NCBI GenBank assembly: GCA_009733775.1
Contig: WOGZ01000147.1
Location: forward strand, 1-64,000
Origin: Alectoria sarmentosa
Taxonomy: Eukaryota; Ascomycota; Lecanoromycetes; Lecanorales; Parmeliaceae
Reading direction: 5' to 3'
Length of the DNA: 64,000 nucleotides
Within the stretch, counting starts at the first letter, position 1; each line of letters opens with the position of its first letter. This document shows, one piece after another, positions 11,080-23,300 of the stretch. The notes below the pieces were generated by a model. The model was given only the letters and a program-made list of their open reading frames with translations. It was not told the DNA's origin and did not search any database. Both the position numbers and the translations under genes were made by a program.

Positions 11080-13551
11080 ATGTTGAAATTGCAAGATGCC
11101 CGCTCCCTTGGCTGTCCATGTTTCCCACGACTTACCTGCAGTCCCGTCATCTCAGTTGGGTTATCACCAATGCAACATCCGAAAGCTGAAGACAAAGAAA
11201 TGCCCTCTGGATACATGTTTCGGCAAGAATCCAGACTGAAGTCAGCAAACTCGTTATTCAGCCCCACCAGTGTCAGTGTTGTTGACCCTTTCGACCCAAG
11301 TCATATACCAAGGAGCGGTCAGTTGCCCTTTCAAAGTCAGGAAATCCCGTTACTGCTCCCCTCTAATCGTCCCCCAGCCATCGGGAACTCGCCTCAAATT
11401 CGACAGGCTCCTGAAGTTCGAGCCAGAAACTTTTGTTCCTATCCAGGTCTGATGCCCTTCAAGTCCATCCCCAACACAACTCACGTCCACGACCCCAACC
11501 ATCCTTTGTCTCGGTCCCCAGTATTTTTTTTTCCCTCTTCAGCAAGCGTGTCCCCACTGACATGCTCAAAAGCAATGGTCAGTGACCAAGATAAGGGCTG
11601 GAACCATCGTTACTACGATAGCTATCGGCCTTTTACGAAACGTGAGGCTTCCTCAGAAAACCGCTCACCGACTATTACTGCAGAATCAGAGGCGTTTCGA
11701 TATCATTCTAATAAGCACTGGTACCGGGCCAAATCTTTTCGCAATTCAACACCACAGGGTGACGCGTCGTCGACCCTAAAATCTTCATGCGGCCAACCTC
11801 AAGACCACAGTTCCCCTGCTGCGTGTGTTCCTGACGAAACACCACCAACCACTGGCCACGATCTGCAACAGCTAGCCAGCATGGCGTCTCAAGGACGCAA
11901 AGGTACGACCATACCTGACGCAGCACTATCCCGACGCTTGTCTCGTGCTGTCGACGCTGAGGAGGAGACGCACGAATCCGAGGCCCAAAGCCGTGGATTC
12001 TACGCGTCTTCTCGTTCACGAACCTCCAACGCAGTACACGTCGGTAGATACGAACTCAAGCGCCGTCAAGGTGATGAGGAGACTGAGCGCTCTCCTAAGC
12101 GCTCTCGTGGTGAAGAGGATGATCGAGATCGCCCTGCCAACCGCCCTCGCAACGCAGAGGAGGACGAGCCTGTCAGGCTGCACTGCAAGAATTATAAGTG
12201 CATGGGTGAGCACAGCTACCAAGATTGCGACAAGCCAATGATCTGCTGGGGCTGTCGGTCAACTAAGTATGTACTTTCGGAATGATCTCTTACTGTTCCG
12301 ACCTCAATCGGAGTGGTGCGACACGTCTGGGGTGCTGGGAAAGGCCTTAATCCCCTAGTGTGCTCCGTAACATTGTCTTACGACGTGGCCCTGGATCTTG
12401 ATAGAGGCATGCTGATTCCGAGATCTAGTCACTATTGGTCCTGGTGCCCTATGACCTGCACTCGGTGCGAAGCGAAGCGTCACACGGCGAAGTATTGTGA
12501 GGAATTCAGCCTCAGTTCGAGTGGGATTTCGCGTCCTCGCCCCTGCAATCTTCTTCCGCCCACTGAACCAGCTTCTCACCGTGCGCGAAAAGAATCTTTG
12601 GAGCATGCTCATGGGGAAAATTCCCTACCAAAGAGGCCTGAGAAGGTCGTCCTTCCCAACCACGGACTAGTGAAGGATAGTGAAGGCACACGTCTACGAG
12701 CATCCCGCAACGTCTTCGATCCAAACTTTGAAGATACTCGACGGGTCCCACAGCAGTCAGGACCTATAGTGAAAGGCGCTTCTTCTCCAACCGACCGACC
12801 CTTGCAAGGCCTCCGGGAGTCAAAACGAAGCTCAAGCCCAAGGTCACGCACAACCAGCACCTCCCAACAGCTCACAGTGTCGACACAAGCGCCCAGCAGA
12901 TTGGCTACGTCTCCATCAACTCAACCCAGTATATCACCCCTAGATCCACGATTACGGCGTGGCCAGGCTTTGACACCTCTTGTATCGCCTCTCCACTCCT
13001 TAAAGATGTCGCTAGAGCCTGGGGAAATTCCATCAGTTGGAACTCAGATGCTAGGAGAGCCACCTTCAAACCCGTCTCAACACAGGCCGCTTGAGGTCGG
13101 TGCCACTCCTTCGCGGGCTTCTGTCCAGCATGAACAGTATCCACCACAGGCTTGTGGCCGGAGAGAAGCGTATGTTCCATCGACTTCCAGCTGGAAAGAG
13201 GACCGACATCCACGGGCTCCTGACCAAAAACACCAGACTGCATCACAGGATCCTGCCCGCAACGAAGGTCCCGTTCTACCGGCTTCCACCCTAGACGAGC
13301 GTTCAGCAAATGACCATCTCGACACCCTAGAGACCCGTCTGAAGGCCTTTGAAGAAGAAGAAGGCGTCAAGCAGAAGGAGCACGAGAAAGAGCTTGCCCG
13401 GAAGGCACGGCGGCAGAAGATGGAGTATGAGCACGAGTTGGAAGAGATGATCAACCAAAAGAAGCACGATGCCGATATGGCGAGGAAGGCAGCCGTAATG
13501 AAACAGGCAGAGGAGCACGAGAGACGACTGGCGGAGCTTCGCCGGCGTTAA
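11080..13551 (+). CDS. CCHC zinc-knuckle protein with C-terminal coiled coil
   Basis: Two exons, 11080-12266 and 12429-13551, 769 aa. Splicing across the 162-nt intron creates an exact C-x2-C-x4-H-x4-C knuckle (CWGCRSTN-H-YWSW-C). A second perfect knuckle (CTRCEAKR-H-TAKY-C) follows at once, and a looser Cys/His motif (CKNYKCMGEHSYQDC) lies just before. The remainder is disordered and Ser/Pro/Arg-rich. The last ~70 residues are a highly charged Lys/Glu coiled coil (KQKEHEKELARKARRQKME and onward). CCHC knuckles bind single-stranded RNA or DNA, so an RNA-binding role is plausible, but no named family came to mind. A Gag-like retroelement origin is unlikely: there is no adjoining pol sequence and the intron interrupts a knuckle. 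Confidence 0.7.
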
Positions 13552-14123
13552 AATCTTGGGCGGGTATCGAACCATGTGGAGAGAAATGCGACATTAACAT
13601 CACCTCGATATCTCTCCCATGGCATTTCATGCCTTACGGCTTTACATAAGCGACCAGATGTCATGCTACCCTCCATCTCTGCGGTTCGGCGTGCTGCCTT
13701 GGCGACCGCACGCTTCTTTAGGGGCCATCGGAATTTCAAGTCTCTAAATAGGCTTACTGCCGGGCATGTGTTTACATTTGTCGGATATTCCCTGGCTCCC
13801 AGCAAGCTTGCGACTTTTTCGGCCTAAGAACATGGCTCAAGTGAGTGAGTACAACCGTTGGACAAGTTGTGCGTGACACGGTTATTCCACAACGGCTCAC
13901 ACTGGAATGACCAATAAGTCCGGGTGAAAGGCCTAAATGGAATACTATGAGCGGAGGGACTGTAGTTGCCTGAATCGGTATACATGGACGATCCAAGACC
14001 GTCCAATCATGATGCCATGTGCATCTTAAAGACCATCGAAATGCTCGTCTCCCATCCCCTAGGCCAAGGTATACGTTCACACACATCTCCAACCCCAGCT
14101 TAACATCCCCCCTTGCCCACAAA
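13552..14123. other. Intergenic between convergent genes
   Basis: 570 bases holding the 3' ends of the zinc-knuckle gene (+) and the monooxygenase gene (-). No coding region or repeat was recognised. Confidence 0.5.
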
Positions 14124-16201
14124 TCACAGAAATCTGCTATGCTCAGGCAACATACGAACACCCTTCTCCACCCAACCTAACAATCTTAACAACCCAAACT
14201 TGATCTTCTGCTTCATCAGGCTATCAAAGGCCCTCAATCCACCTCTGACATCTTTCCGTATATAGTAAATCCCCACAATACTGGCAAGTAGGGTGATAAC
14301 TCGTAATAGTTGTTTTATCCGTTGTTTGAGGAGACCTTTGGTAGTGTACTGGATGTTCCAATCATTCCATTTTGGGAACATGCAGCGAACGGAGAAGTCG
14401 ATTTGAGAGTACCTGTTGTTGAGCAAAGTTAACAGTCGATCTAACCACGCCGAAATATTGATTGTTTACATATGTATGGCAGGGGTTGGAGAACGGGGGC
14501 CCGGAAAGGGGTAGTGCTTACGGGTAAGCAGTAGCGTTCCAGCCGTTAGCTGTCTTGTACCAGCTACGACATCCACCGCTATGCCAAACAGTGCCCTTCA
14601 ATTTCTCTTGCATGTCGTTCGTCCATGTGATTTCCTTTTCTTTTTTCACGTCGAAAGTCTTGACATCCTTGCTCAAGATCTTCTTGATAAAATTTAATGT
14701 GTACTCCACCATATTCTCGCTTGCAAGTATTACTGACGAGTGTCCTGTCGCGGTGTTCGGGCCGAAAATGATGAAGAAATTGGGGAAACCATCCATCGCG
14801 TTGCCCATGTAGGCCTGTGCACCGCCACGCTCGTCCCATACCTCTTGCATAACGACGCCGCCTTGACCGATCACCTTGAGCGGAGAAAGCCATGTGGTGA
14901 GTTCGAAGCCGTTGGCGAGGATGATGACATCGGCTGGGAGGTGCTTTTCGTCTACTGGTGCTTTGCTGTCCTTATCTTCTGGATCTGGGTAGGTACGGCC
15001 AGGTCCTAAAGTTACTCCCCTTGACTGCAAGCTGGTAATGGGTTGGGTCGTGAGGTCGATCTTGGGATCGTTCAGACTCTCAAGCCAGAGAAAGTCGAAG
15101 ATGCGCCTCTTGCAGCCGACGCTATAGTCTGGTGTGAGGATCTCGTGGTACTGCTCCGGCACGACATGCTTCATATGGCGCAGCAGCTTCGCTTCTAGCT
15201 GCTTGCGAGTCTTCTTTGCGGCGTTTTTGCCAGTGAAGATGAGAAAGAATTCGAGTTCGGAGAGGCAGAACAGAAGAGTCCGATAGGCGCGAGCAAGTCC
15301 AGGAATGTAAGGGAAGAGTATTGGCGTCATCTTCTCCCAACTCTCCCTTTTCACAAGATCCAAGAGAGGGCCTGGACGCGAAACGACCCAAGGTGGAGAC
15401 CGCATGACTTGAGTGACAGACTTTACGTTGTATGGCTCTTTGGGCAATCGCGGCACGAATTGCGTGGCACTACAGCCTGTACCCATGACGATGACATCTT
15501 TATCGCGAAGGTCGACGTTATAGTCCCACCGAGCAGAGTGGAAGATATCGCCTTCGAACTGATCACGGCCTGGGATAGTGTCTGGCCATGCATTCGGCTC
15601 GACGAGGGCGCCGGCTGCGCTGCATATGATCTTGGCTTTGACCTTCTCCTCCTTGAGATAAACGCTTTCGCGTCCTCTCTCCGCCATCATCGTTTGCCGC
15701 TCTTTGGTGGATAGATCCCCAGTACCAGGCGTCATGTGAAGGAGAGTTGCTTCCCATAGCTCCTCGTCCTCGAGCCATTGCACCTCGGACACGTCTGTAT
15801 TCAATTGGATCTTGTCGACAATCTGATATTTCTCACACACGTTTTGGAGGTAGCGAATTATTTCTTCTCCCGGAGGATAATAAGACGACCAGGCGTGATT
15901 AGGGGAGAAACTGAAGCTATAGAATACGGCAGGACTGTGCCGGCTTCAGCAATCGTTCCGCCGGGTAGAGGGAGACCAACACATCACAAGCCACTCCAGG
16001 ATATCTGTTGATCCACCAGGTCCCTCCCATACCAGCTTGCCTGTCAAATACGCGGAACTGATCAAAGCCCAGTCGCTCCTTTAGGCGGCATCCCATAGCG
16101 ATGCCAGACTCTCCTGCTCCCACAATGATGACGGGATAATAAGTGTAGGCATCTTTGTCGTAACCGTTGACGACATGTATGGAATTAGAGAGATCTGCCA
16201 T
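14124..16201 (-). CDS. Baeyer-Villiger-type flavin monooxygenase
   Basis: FAD/NADPH-dependent class B monooxygenase that inserts oxygen next to a carbonyl; the substrate is not evident. Exons 16201-15981, 15934-14522 and 14412-14124, phases consistent, 640 aa. The FAD Rossmann motif GAGESG is at residues 28-33. The Baeyer-Villiger fingerprint F-x-G-x3-H-x3-W(D) is at about 200-211 (FEGDIFHSARWD). The NADPH Rossmann motif GTGCSA is at about 225-230, and ANGFELTTW and FGPNTATGHSS follow as in the family. The last exon adds a hydrophobic helix (LLRVITLLASIVGIYY) followed by basic residues, suggesting a C-terminal membrane anchor, probably ER. There are no neighbouring biosynthetic genes, so a general detoxification or catabolic role is as likely as secondary metabolism. 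Confidence 0.9.
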
Positions 16202-17841
16202 GAGTAGTGATTATGATGGAAGAAAGGAAGAAAGGAAGAAAGAAGAAATGAGTTGACGTTGTACATGCAATTTATGAATTTCCATATGTGCAGGTATCAA
16301 TCAACAAGACGACCAGAAAGCCAACCAAAGAGCCTCGGAGATTTTGATGGGACGGGACTTGACTTGACTTTCCCCCTCGGTTCAGGTCTATGTAGCAAAG
16401 TCATGAGTCAGGTTCCCGCATGCAAGATGGTCTGCCAATGGCCAATGCCCGAGTTACAGCTTATCAGGCGGGGGTGAGGGTTTTGCATCAAATTATCAAT
16501 GAGTGAATGCATATGCCGAACATAACCGACATTTCACCCCGGCGGAGGTCAGTCACAGTGCATATCTCTATCCGAGCAGAGCCGTAGACCCCGGATCAGC
16601 TTCACGTATGGGGAAGGTCCTGAGCCTACTGAGCATAAAGTACCTTACCCACTGACGCTCCATCTTGAAGCAGTCCTTTGGCTAAGGTATTGACTATCAG
16701 AGTGTAAACTAAAGCCCCCACCACAGAGGTCGGCACGTCGGCACCCAAAGTCCTGGACCGCGCTAGCAGCGGCCCTAACCTTACCTTCCAAAGGCGGGGA
16801 CCCTGAGTAAGGTACCTATATATTCTACATCTTCCCCCCCCCACAAGAGCGCATACTCGGATTGAACTGTAGCGACTTCGATTGGGTTTCAATAAGGGTC
16901 ATGACCCCCGAACTGGGCTCACAAAAGACGCAATTCCAAGGCAGATCTAAGCGCATTGTCCAGATAAATCCTTTGGGCATGGCCGTTATCCGACAACTTG
17001 GCGCAGGAGTCTTGGCGTCCAGGAATCTCTGTACTGTAAATGACAAAGCCCCCGCGTATTCTGATCATAAGCTTCATGTTCAAAGTCGGCAACTTTGCCG
17101 ATCTGCTGTCACTGCTCTTCCCTGATTCGTTGCTGCTGCATATGCTCAAGTCGCTGAAAAAGGTGGCGAGGCTTGGGCCAAGACCTGCCTCGGCTGGGCA
17201 TGTGTGTTTATGTGAGACGGTCAGGGCATGTCGCAAAAGTTATACACAGAGAAGTACTCTCAACATGTCTACAACTCCACAAGAGAAAATGAGTACTCAA
17301 AAAAATTGCTGTCAAGGGCTCTCTTCTTTCACTGCTCAGTTTTGCTGGGTATCAACCAGAACTCGACTCTTTGTGTCAAAGGATACTAAGTGAAGAGAAA
17401 AAAACGCATGAAGATCAATCCCCTTTTACAGAAAATGAGCGAATACTCAAGAAGATATTCTTGCAACTGTCATCTTGTTGGGGGCAACGCGCCTTGATTG
17501 CAGGCCCTTGGATACCAAAAATTGGCAATTTACGCCATGGTACTGACTCAATCTCCTCCTCTGTGCATGGATTTTGCTACATACTCTTACAGGATGCCTA
17601 GGCTTGATGGAGAAAACTTTACAGCAATCGCACTCATCATATGAACAGGTCTATTGATCTGAGGAAGCGCTGTAATTGACCCCTTCTTCATTATCGCAAG
17701 ACGCCTCAGAGCGCCGTATCGCAACCTTCTACCGAGAGACTCAAAGTCAAAGAGCAATTGGTCGCATCAACCGACTCAAGCATTACAGAAAGAAGGATAG
17801 CACACACAGCCCAGAAACCAAAAAGTAGATCAAAGGTCTGC
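16202..17841. other. Intergenic, no gene seen
   Basis: 1.6 kb between the monooxygenase start and the 3' end of the metallopeptidase-like gene. It contains the monooxygenase promoter and a poly-C tract near 16833. Frames are short and show no domains. Confidence 0.5.
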
Positions 17842-19474
17842 TTATGGTCGTGGCAATCGTGGCTGCCATCGATCTCGTGCAACTGCCAACACGCTGTCAG
17901 CCATAAGCCAAGGCGATAGGTAGAAGCGGCATCCGACGTACCCAGTCCCAAGTGTGCAAGGAAACTGGAGTGGCCATGCCACGCGCTTCAACAGACTAGT
18001 CGACCCCGGCACTTGCTGGCGACTGGATGTTGACTCGGGGGTTTTTTGTATTATAGGTGTAGTAGGACCTATTCCGAAGTCGTTGGAGATGATGTGATTG
18101 TCATGTGTATCGGGATTAGGTAACTGGGCCGGACGAAAAAGGTTAAAATCTCGAACTTTGGCTCGCGAGCCGAGATTCTGTCGAGGAAGAGATTCCAATG
18201 GCTTGGGCGGATCAGCAAGATTGTAGCGTTGCTGTACTAATATCGCTGAAAACGTTTTTAGAGTCTCCACGGATGGACATCAAGAGGCTCACTCACCGGC
18301 TGCTGCACAGGTATAGGCATCCGCTAGATGAGGCAATTATTTCGTCAGTATATTGGCATTACAACGTACTGGCATGACGAGAAGTGTAGCTCACCAATGT
18401 GAAGAGAAGCCGCAGTGTTCTTTGATTGAGCTTCCATGGCAACATCATGGGGCCCGTATGTATATGATTCGTTGCCGTTGTAGTCGACAACTACGAAAGT
18501 GTCAATTCATCACTCATACTTCTGCGTTTGTGCCCAGACTTACTTGAGTGATTCACTGGGGTTGTCAAGTCCGCAAAATGCTAACACGGAGCTTTCAGCA
18601 TGTGGTGAGATGGTTCACGATTGACCACACACCAATGATTCATGAAAATAGACTTGGCCCTGGTTTCCATAGAAATATTCGGCTGGTTCTACAAGGAGAC
18701 GTTCTGTCGGAAGTGCATCGATGAACGAGAGGCTCTTGAGCAGAGATGGATACTCGTAATAGCGCGGGCAGAAGACGATATAGTGATTGTCCTGTGACCT
18801 GACGTTAGTGTCTCGATTTGATCGTATGACGTGCATTGGGACATGCATAGTAGAAACCCTTGAGATTGAACCTGCATACAAAATCAGCAATCGCTTCCAG
18901 AATGGGAAGAGCTTTCTCTCACGCGTAAGCGAGAGCCTTTGGGAGGCCGCATAATCCTCCGTCTTCTGCGAGAATCACAGGCTCGGTACAGAAGACAAAG
19001 AGCCTTTGGTTCTCTGGCCAGGTCGATAGGTCATGTACTCTCACTGCGCCATCAATGTTGGCTAGAATGTTCGCAATTAGCTGGCGATAGATTTGGGATA
19101 CTAATGTCTTATCGAGGGTCACTAGCCATACCTTGAAGTGTTGCACCTAATTGACCCCTGCTATCATTGCCCATATACAAGTCCATGGCAGCCTGGAAGC
19201 TACCATTGGGCTGCCAACTGGCCAACGCCTGTGCGTAGTGCAGAGCATCACGCCAAGCAACTCGTTCGACGAGCTTTTGGTCGGGTGTACAAACGGCCTC
19301 GGCGAAGTACTTCTTCGTATCGCTCGCAGGGCTAACGCCGATGGTACTCTGGTTTGTCATTCGAGGAAGTATGGGGACTTTCGTTACTGGTGCGGCCGCT
19401 GACCAGACTGACGGCGATAGGGAAAGAAGAAATAGAGAAAAAGCCAACGAGAGGGTGGGCTTGGTGAACAGCAT
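17842..19474 (-). CDS. Secreted HExxH metallopeptidase-like protein (M35 / Lys-specific type)
   Basis: Seven exons fit with consistent phase: 19474-19132, 19061-18923, 18798-18633, 18580-18544, 18490-18395, 18323-18297 and 18245-17842; about 403 aa. A clear signal peptide (LSLAFSLFLLSLSPSVWSAAA) opens the protein. The middle has LFVFC and YIVFCPRYYEYPSLL, as in fungal aspzincin/lysine-specific metalloendopeptidase-like secreted proteins. The zinc motif HESLH (residues 213-217) is created by splicing, since HESL ends exon 3 and the second His opens exon 4. Downstream VDYNGNESYTYGP resembles the GTxDxxYG region carrying the third ligand. The last exon (~130 aa) is unlike the family and may be mis-modelled. 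Intron 2 (18922-18799) was chosen because it has a CTAAC branch site and restores the frame into the conserved block. Confidence 0.72.
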
Positions 19475-20345
19475 GATAGTGATAGTTTCTTGTTGGACTT
19501 GTGAGTATGCAGGGTCAAAGAATGGATGTTGGAGCAGCACAAACGAATGTATGCGGAAGAGCAAGGTAATGACTGGATGGAGCAAAAGAATTCAGCTGAT
19601 GTGTGTAGATGAGAAGAAGAGAGGGAAGGTTACGAGTCGTGGAGGTAACGGTGCGGGTACATCGGCCCTTGCATTTTTCTGCAAGCTGGACGACATTGGA
19701 AGGGACCGCCTTCCCAATGTCAGAGGAGAAGCGCTTTCTATATTCAGAAGAGAGAGCAGAAAAGGAGCATGGCCGATGGCAGGAGCTGGTGGAAATATCG
19801 CCAACAGTGATGATTTTGATTGTATTTTTTGTCAACGTCTGCAACTGACTCGACAATCCAAGCCTTTTATCATTTTATCATTTTATCACAAGGAATTCAG
19901 CATAAATTATGTATCCAGCGGTCTCCTTGACTACGGATACAACTTGTTAAGCAGAAGTTTGACTGCCTGATTCATTCTGCCTCAACGAATCAATTCACTA
20001 AAGTCTAAAGAACAAGATAAGATACGTAACGCGCCCTTGGCGCTTGAGTCGCTTATCCATCAATAATTTACCGTACTAATACTTAAGTAAGTAAGTAATA
20101 TCCGGTCACGAAGCGGCAAACTCGGAAAAAAAAATCTTTCAATTGGTTGGCGAGAATCCTTGATTTTTTTCTCCTTTTTTCTCTCTTGGCGACACACTGA
20201 GGAAAAACCATCTTCTGCTGTAGGCACCTTTTTCAGTCCTGTTCATCTTGCTCATCGTCACCAAAATACAATATCGCCAACATGGTACCACGGAAGACTG
20301 GTGAAATCCCCAACAACTCCAGTCCTCCAACGCCCACTGACGGTT
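19475..20345. promoter_or_regulatory. Divergent promoter between metallopeptidase-like and purine genes
   Basis: Upstream region shared by two outward-facing genes. It includes a direct TTTTATCA repeat near 19864-19890 and AAGTAAGTAAGTAA near 20085-20098. T-rich stretches lie just before the purine gene at 20164-20190. The only ATG close to the purine gene's conserved N-terminus (20282) is out of frame with it. Confidence 0.4.
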
Positions 20346-23300
20346 GACTCCAACCGGATAGCAATCCTCAGTGTGTACAACAAGCAAGGTCTACTGGATC
20401 TTGCCAAAGGCTTAATAAAAAATGACACCCGTCTATTGGCTTCGGGTGGTACTGCGAAGCGTAAGTAGTTCATCACGATGCAGTTATTTTCACCATCATA
20501 GGAAGTTATGCCGTCCAAGTATTGGCTCTCTGATTACTTCCTGCGCATTTCCGACAGCTCCAATCATAGTATGTAACGGCACTACTGACTTCCGAGTCTA
20601 CAGTCATTCGCGAGGCAGGCTTCGATGTCGAGTAAGCTACAAGTCTATTTCTTTATCATGGCCCGCATCGTAGGCTGAAAGCATCTCCTGGACAGAGATA
20701 TCTCTGCAATCACCAATTCACCAGAGATCTTGAAAGGGAGAGTCAAGACCTTGCATCCCAAAGTCCATGCGGGTATCCTCTCCACGAATTCAGAGAGTGA
20801 TGAAAGAGACCTTGCCGAGCAAAATATAGACAAGGTGGATTTTGTCGTTTGTAATTTGTACCCATTTAAAGATACAATTGCAAAAATCAACGTCACAGTA
20901 GAGGAAGCTGTGGAAGACATTGACATAGGAGGCGTGACGTTGCTCCGGGCTGCAGCCAAGAATCACGCTCGCGTCTGTGTGCTGTCAGATCCACAAGATT
21001 ATGCCGAATTCCTGCAAGGACTGGACAGTGGCGAAATCACCGAGAAAAGTCGTCAACTATACGCCCTGAAATCTTTGGAGCATACCGCCGACTACGAATC
21101 GACCATTGCAGATTTCTTCCGCAAGAAATACGCGTCGCCCTATCAGCACTTGCCATTGCGTTACGGCGTGAACCCGCATCAAAAAAAGTTTGTCTTTTCC
21201 GATCCATCATTCCACATTTCATCTTTTTTCAGGGCTGGAGACATTTTCCGCCTCTTGATGCATGTCGTATGACTCTAGAATCATATCTGAAAGAGGAATA
21301 CTGACTCCGAAATCATTCAGTTCTGCGGTGTTCAACAAAGACGGCCCGCTGCCTTTCAAGGTGCTTAATGGCGCACCGGGATACATCAATCTACTGGATT
21401 CGCTTAATGCCTGGCCTTTGGTGAAGGAATTGAAGCAAGCCCTGGGTCTTTCGGCAGCAGCCTCCTTCAAGCATTGCTCGCCGGCCGGAGCAGCTGTTGG
21501 CGTTCCTATGACACAAGAAGAGAAAGAAGTGTGTATGGTCGCGGATATTGAAGGACTTTCGGAATCAGCTCTGGCTATGGCTTATGCACGCGCAAGAGGA
21601 TCTGATAGGATGTACGGCTCTTTCTCCTTCTGTGACACTGTCTGATCCGTAAACAACATCTGAGAGCGAAGCATCTATATTAGGAGTATATGCTTTCCAG
21701 AGATGTTTTCTTGTCTCTCTTCTGTGCCTTCATTTGAAGAGGCTGACTCTATCGCCCTAGGTCAAGTTTCGGAGATATCATTGCGCTCTCAGATTCTGTG
21801 GATGTCCCGACTGCTAAGGTACGTGTGGCCTTCTCAGAGAACTAGACTTAGCTTGCAACCCTGGTGTGTGTAGTGAATGGCAATGCTGACCCAAAAACCG
21901 AACATAGATTATCTCGCGCGAAGTATCTGATGGGTGTGTGAAATTTACCATGTGTTCTGTCAACAACATTAAAGACATATCGACCTCATTTCTCGAGGTG
22001 CTACTTAATTCTAGAGAAACGTCTCGCCCTCCAGTTGGAGCCATAAGTGATATGCGCTGACCTTCAATACTTTATTTAGTGTAATTGCTCCTGGGTACTC
22101 TAAAGAAGCGTTCGAAATACTGTCGAAAAAGAAGGGCGGAAAGTAAGTCGTGTCGTTCCCTAGCTTGACTCTCTACTAATTACTTTGCAAGATATATGAT
22201 ATTACAGATGGATGAATCTTACGAGCCACCCGCGATCGAGCAGAGGACTGTGTACGGTCTTCATTTGCAGGTAAACCTTCCCACAGTCCCCATTTGATGG
22301 ACTTGGAAGTTACATTACTGATCCTAAGTAGCAACATCGCAACGATGTGAAAATTCACCCCAAAAAGTCTTTTGATTCGATCCTTTCGCCTAAGGACTCT
22401 CCTCCGCTACCTGAATCTGGTGAGTTATCTAGATTACGATTTCTTCTCATCAATCGCGAAACGCAGCACTGCGGTGTGCCGCGCGAGCATTCGCTCTTAC
22501 TCAAGCAGTACACTTGACTCCTAAGTCAGAGTTGATCTTGTAAGAGAAATACTAATTGTAAACCATGTATAGCGCTTCGAGATTTGACAGTGGCTGTACG
22601 TACTTCTTGAGGTCACTCCGGTTTAGCCTCAGGCACCGAGTTCTGGGTCTGAAGACAAGTTCTCGAGGTTATCACACTAATTCTCGTCTGTCATTAGACG
22701 ATCGCTGTAAAATATACGCAATCAAATTCAGTATGCTACGGTCAGTGATTTCAGAATCGATTCTTCCCATTTGGCGTCCATGGTCGAGCCGTGAAATCGA
22801 TCAGGGTCCCGCTCAGTTCTGCTTGCCAAGACTGTCTTGAAAGTCATCTTAGGTTTCAGAGGGGAAGTACTGACTTTTGAAACGTCCTTAGCTCTCAATG
22901 GGCAGGTCATTGGACTAGGTAATCCCAATTCACTCGCCCGCATCTATCAGCAAAGCTAATTTGGTGAAGGCGCTGGGCAACAGTCACGCATTCATTGCAC
23001 CCGTCTTGCTGGTGATAAAGCGGACGGCTGGTGGATGAGATACCATGAGCGAACCCTCGGAGTGCGCTGGAAAAAATCCGTGAGGAGGCCCGAGAAGAGC
23101 AATGCTATTGACCTTCTTTGCGGAGGGCTACCAAAGTCGGGTACGCTTCCAGAATCTTTCGATCCCATTCATCGTTCAAGCTTGGGTCTTGAAGAAAGCT
23201 CGTTTTTCAATCCCACAATATGTCGTATAATTCAGTACTGGCCTTGAAAGAAAAGTATTGACTTTGAGATCAACCTTAGATATCGAGAAGCAGGAGTATG

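Noticed and set aside
11080..13551. Retrotransposon Gag because of the zinc knuckles
   Set aside because: No protease, reverse transcriptase or LTR nearby, and an intron interrupts a knuckle, which argues for a host gene.
14124..19474. Secondary-metabolite cluster around the monooxygenase
   Set aside because: No synthase, transporter or pathway regulator adjoins it; neighbours are housekeeping or unrelated genes.
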